Source: Melanocharis versteri (lineage: Eukaryota; Chordata; Aves; Passeriformes; Melanocharitidae). Taken from it: DNA of 64,000 nt. Position 1 is the stretch's first letter, and each line of letters begins with the position of its first letter. The stretch lies in the NCBI GenBank assembly GCA_013397845.1, contig VZTG01007654.1:1104705-1168704 (forward strand). Direction: 5' to 3'. The position numbers and the translations under genes are program-made. Positions 59,401-64,000 of this stretch are shown here, piece by piece. A model generated the notes under the pieces. The model was not told the DNA's origin and did no database searches. It saw only the letters and a program-made list of their open reading frames with translations.

Positions 59401-61134
59401 CCTGTTTCTCTCTCTTGGCCACCACATCCTTCCTAGTGCTGCTTATCGCTGAGAATTTTCTTCCCTCTCTCAGTTCTCACTCTGCTGTGTGTGATTAAGC
59501 ACCTGGAACATTTCCAACCTGATGACTGCAGGGTTTTGCAATGAAACCCCTTGGAGATTTACTGAGTGGGCTGCTCTGAAGGAGTCGGACTTTTATGAGC
59601 CCTAATGCCTGCCTTTGTAGAGATTTGGAAAGTGCTTGGCATATTAAATGCATTGCTGCTATCTGAGTAACAGCAACAATCTGCATGAGGTCTTGAGGTA
59701 CAAGAATGTTTCCTTGTGACAAACTGGACAAAGTCCTTCATATGGGAATCTGCTCTTTTCCTTTGTGCTGAGCTGTACAGGCAGCTGGGCTGATGGGCGC
59801 TGCTGCCAGGGACTCGTGAGAGTCTGTGGGTTAGTCTGAGACAAATGTCTCATCTACAGCCATGCTTAATTTAGGTTTCTAAACTTCACATTATTTGAAG
59901 TTTGGGTCTGAATAGACCAGCTGAGGTTCATCTTCAACTGTAAAAAACAAGTCACTTTTAGTAGATGTCACAGCTGCAACCCTGCATTGCTGAGCTGCAA
60001 TGTCACAATCACAGTCCCTACACCTGATTCTACATTAACTCCATCTGAAAAGAGTGGTGGAGGGCAATTATTGTGCTGATTAAACGATATTAAGGTTTTG
60101 CTTTAGAGAGACTATGTGAGGATGCCTTGCTGAGTAGAAAAATACTGTGTGATAGACCTGAAAGCTTCTTCAAGAACATTGCCCTAAGCTTTTAGCCTGC
60201 AGGCTGTCCTCAGAAGGCAGAGCTTTTTGTTGCTTTATCTTGCACTCAAGGCTGTGTACACGGATAAAACACTGTGTATCAATAATGCTGGCTTTTTTTT
60301 GCCAAGAAGCTTTTTCCCAGGGGTTTTATAGCCATTTAACATAAAGCTGGTAGTAACATTGTCTGCTGGCTGAGACTGTCCAGAACTAAAACAGGATTGA
60401 ATGCAGAAAGGGTATTTGTACCCAGTAAATCCAAACATTTGGGAGTATAACAGAATTGGAAGAAGATCTAGAAAATTAAAAAGAGGGGACACTCTTCTAT
60501 CTTGATGAGGGTCTGAAGGAGCTTTCAGTAAAAGGAAAACACATTGTCATCTGTCAGCTGGCCGGGTTCTTATTATTGTGGCTTCAAGTACAAAGAACAG
60601 AAGGAAGAGGGCAAAGAAATCTTCTCAAGCCCTCTACAGGTGTGGTAGCAACACCTGGTCATTGGCATTGCTGTGACAGAGCCGTGGGTAATCAGTCAGA
60701 GAATGGAAATATATAGAAATATGATACGTGTTCTATGTAGTGTGATTTCCTTCAGTGTCTCTCTGGAGATTTCTGACAGCTTCTTCTGGATTGTCAGAAG
60801 TCCCTGCAGTAAATCAGTGTTTGAACCATGCCTAAACTTCCTGTGACCATGCATGCTTTGCTTCAGGATCTCTGACCTAAAAAACATATTAGGGATTATA
60901 GAATTAAGATTTTTTTAAAAGCAAATCGTAGTTCAAATTACTTAAAATTTCTCTTTTTTTGTCGTTGGTCTGTCCTTCAATCTGTCCATCCATTCCTTTC
61001 CCTTGCGTCTATCCTTGTTACAAAGTTCATATTTTTACCTCACTTATCTTTTATCCTGCTCTTCCCTGAGCCCTCTTTTGTCCTTTCTGACCTATCTTCC
61101 CACTTAAAATACTTTCTTCCTGGCCTCATGGAGC

Positions 61135-61228
61135 ATTGCCATGGTGACCACATGACATCACTGCTCTGGGAACAGTTGCCTAGGAAACCATATGATGTCA
61201 CTGCACTGGAGGCAGTTGCCATGGTTAC
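61135..61228 (+). repeat. 40-bp tandem repeat with RFX-like and CRE-like motifs
   Basis: TTGCC recurs at 61136, 61176 and 61216, an exact 40-base period over about 2.4 copies. The units begin ATTGCCATGGTGAC, GTTGCCTAGGAAAC and GTTGCCATGGTTAC, each close to the X-box GTNRCC-N(0-3)-RGYAAC. In the first two, a CRE-like octamer follows (TGACATCA, TGATGTCA). A further X-box-like GTTGGCTGAGGTAAC is at 61232-61246. I infer a regulatory element. Confidence 0.75.
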
Positions 61229-64000
61229 TGAGTTGGCTGAGGTAACTGGGAAAAAGGGTTTGTCATCTGAGGGGTGCCAGGAAACGTTCCCATAAACTGG
61301 AATAAAGAAGAGACTTTTATTTATATTTTGATGTTCCAGGGAGGGCTGCCTGTGACTCAAAGACCCCATTGCTTTATGTCCTGTAACGTTCTCTGGCTGG
61401 GCTCTTTCTGTTGGTCTCTGGGATCTTGCCCACCTGTTTCTACTGTGGAATGTTACTGTGGACATCAAGCTGCAATAAAAGGGAGAAAAGCTGTGCTGTC
61501 CTGTGGTTCTGCATAAGATGGGATTGCAGCTTCTATTGCTCTTTGATTTTTCCTGTTTGGTTCCTTTGGTTTCTGAGATAAATAGCCCAGCTCAGTATTT
61601 ATCCCAGCAGACATCAGAGGTGCAGTAACAGTGGATGTCACAGCCTGAGCTTGCTGCATCTGCACCAGGCTCCGTGCGTGTCTGTAATTTGTTTTCCACT
61701 TCTTTCCTACCTTTCCCAATTTCTATTTCATCACTGCTGACATGTACCTGTCTTGTTTTAATAATTACAGCAGTTCCCAGAAACGTCCTATGTGAAAGGT
61801 GAAGCAGAGGTTAAATAAAACGTAGGAGGCAGCTATTAGAGATGAGAAAGGTACACAAGAACAAGTTTAGTGAGTGTGTGTGATTCATGTAAGGATGTGG
61901 GGATGTAAACAGTGGTTAGCACTGTTTGTGATGTGCAGATATGTGCCTCTGGCAGCATCTGTGTGTGTACATAAGCATACATGCAATTGCTCTATGGATA
62001 AATTAATAACTTTTAATGAAAATAGCTTTTCCAGGCTTTCTGCAGTTTGAGTGAATTACATGTCTAGGGCATATGGGTCAAATTATGCATGTGTAAGTGT
62101 GACTGTCTCCACATCTCAAATAAAATCTCTGCTCTCAATACCCCTGCAGATGCTCTGGAGTTCACTAGAAACTAGTTACAAACTTCCCACTGAAGTTCAT
62201 GGAATGAGCCCTTCTTTGGCCCCACTGTGTGCAGTCATCTTCAAGCTGCAAATCAAAATCCTTACTGTGGAGCTGCAAACAGGAATGCAGTCAAAGAAGC
62301 TATGGAGGGTGCTGGTGGCAGGCCAGGTAACTGGGGAGTTTTGGGGCACCTGAACTGTTGATTGAAATCCAGGGCTCCTGAAATGTTGGGAGGAGGCTGG
62401 AATGGGGGTAGCATCTCAGCTCTGGCAGAACTAGGAGGAAAATCCAGAAGAGGGAACGTAACTTCATTGGGCAGGGAACAGAATTTACACTTAGGTATGA
62501 GGCCAAGCAAGGGGATAGAGGTTGGGGTTTTTTTGGTGTTTGTTTATTTTGGATTCCCCTCCTTATGCTTTACAAGTACTGTTTGATTGACTGTTTATTT
62601 GTTCGGCATACTGAACAAGGCAATCTCAGCCTTTGTGCCAGAGTAACTGTAAAAGAAAGTTGTGCTTCATACCTGAAATAATTTAATTTCATTTTGGTCA
62701 AATGGCAAGGAACAAAACAGCTCATAGAGGGGGAAAGCAGCAGCCAGTCAGTGCTCAGGTGTTCCCCACAATCAGGTGGGACATGAATAGACACTTGCTT
62801 GTGCTTCAGATCTGTGTGTAAATCCTTAAATTCTAGTTTGATAACAGTGTTTAGTTAATCAATATGCAGTGGTGGGGTTTGCAAATCAAGCTGTTCTGTT
62901 CATGGTGAGCCAAGGGACTTGCATCACTGTAAAATATGTGTCAGTAATCATGGCCTTTCCTGGGCTTTAATGCACTGGAGCAGCCTTGCAGTTACTAGTC
63001 TGGAATTCTGCTGAATCTGTAATTGAAGGGATATTCGATCCTTCTAGTAATGGCTACTTGTGTTACTTTTTCTGTTAACTGAGCTTCAGAATGACCCTCG
63101 AACTTGGGTTTTTTTTATTTCAACACTCTACCTGGCAGTTTGAGGTTATTGTATTTAAGTACATTTTAAACATTTATGTTTGGATGACATTTATTGATAA
63201 AATATGAGAAAGCAAGCAAGAAACTAGACTGTGTTTGTTTAACTGTCAGGGAGGTGTAGGAAAAGGTTGGTAGAGCTTATGGGGTTTTGGTAAATTTTAC
63301 CTGAAATCCACATGTTTATGATTCATATTCCAGCTTTTCCTGTCTCTGGACTTTCACCAATGTCAGGTTTCTGTAAATATTTAATTAATAATTGTATGCC
63401 GTGCTGCAGCAATACTGGGGATCTCAAGTGGTACAGAATTACAGATTTGTTTTCCAGCAGTGTAAAGCACTTGGGGTTTGTACGTGGTGAAGTTCTGTGA
63501 GTAGCATGGGGGTGGTTTGTGGTGCTGCAGGACACACAGTCCTGTGGGAGCTCAGCTTTTGCTGACTAATGCTTCCATCTGCTGGAGAACTTTGTTTGCA
63601 CAGCATTCACTCTGTGCTGTATTCAGAGATATAAAATCTTGCTCTTTAAACCCCCAGAGATTTAGTGATCATTAGTTACTGTAACAAAAACAGTTCCTCT
63701 GGGATTTTATGCAGCTAACACAAATCACTTAGGTGCTCTATAGCTTTACATCTAAAAGATGTAACACTCTGCCTACCTGGAATCAGTACTCTTGTGTTTT
63801 ATTCTAAAATCTAATAACTTACACAGTAGTAATATAAGTTAAAGTACAGATTCTACAAACATCTTCCTAGTGGGTGATTTTGTGACTTGTGACTCAAACT
63901 GGAGCTTTCACTGAGAGACTGCAGAAGCTGTAGGACTGTCCCTTTCTACTTCATGGCCAAGCAGGATGGGGGCAGATACCCATTGGGACAGGATGTATTT

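Larger units (their letters stand above)
53141..64000. other. Intergenic region downstream of YWHAH
   Basis: No gene recognised. In vertebrates the next gene is usually SLC5A1, and I looked for its N-terminal exon without finding it. Content is AT-rich with a TA microsatellite at 56464-56479, a GC-richer patch at about 57420-57720, a pyrimidine-rich stretch at 59355-59420 and the 40-bp repeat at 61135-61228. Confidence 0.6.

Noticed and set aside
53141..64000. Search for the first exon of SLC5A1
   Set aside because: No frame matches the N-terminal sodium/glucose cotransporter pattern. It probably lies beyond the window.

Overview
The window is vertebrate nuclear DNA, most likely from a bird. 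It carries the 3' two thirds of DEPDC5, then ANHX, then YWHAH, all on the + strand. Introns are compact, CpG islands are dense, and I see no Alu or L1 elements. In human, ANHX lies on chromosome 12q and DEPDC5/YWHAH on 22q. Bird chromosome 15 carries both blocks, so this arrangement fits a bird. Species cannot be told from the sequence alone.

Layout. (1) 1-26129: the last 22 coding exons of DEPDC5, starting inside an intron. They encode the middle linker, the SHEN region, the DEP domain and the C-terminal domain of this GATOR1 subunit. All splice phases agree and the frame ends at a TGA. One exon has two in-frame acceptors 27 nt apart. (2) 27301-27720: a CpG island that probably serves as the ANHX promoter. 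(3) 28063-37931: ANHX in nine phase-consistent coding exons, with a SIX-like N-terminal domain followed by a divergent homeodomain and a long low-similarity tail. (4) 38990-39480: a second CpG island with three inverted CCAAT boxes and two RFX-type half sites. No recognised gene is attached to it. (5) 39481-45600: intergenic, with only weak exon-like fragments. (6) 45640-46990: the YWHAH CpG-island promoter and first exon, interrupted by a 59-base assembly gap exactly at the exon 1 splice donor. (7) 51728-53140: the second YWHAH exon and its 3' UTR. (8) 53140-64000: intergenic, with no recognised gene. Its most notable feature is a 40-bp tandem repeat of RFX-like and CRE-like motifs near 61.1-61.25 kb.

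Function. DEPDC5 restrains mTORC1 at the lysosome when amino acids are scarce. YWHAH encodes the 14-3-3 eta phosphoserine adaptor. ANHX is a poorly studied homeobox protein. They are neighbours by synteny and do not form an operon or pathway. Reading depended on matching translated exons to remembered family sequences and on GT-AG and phase consistency. No database search was run.
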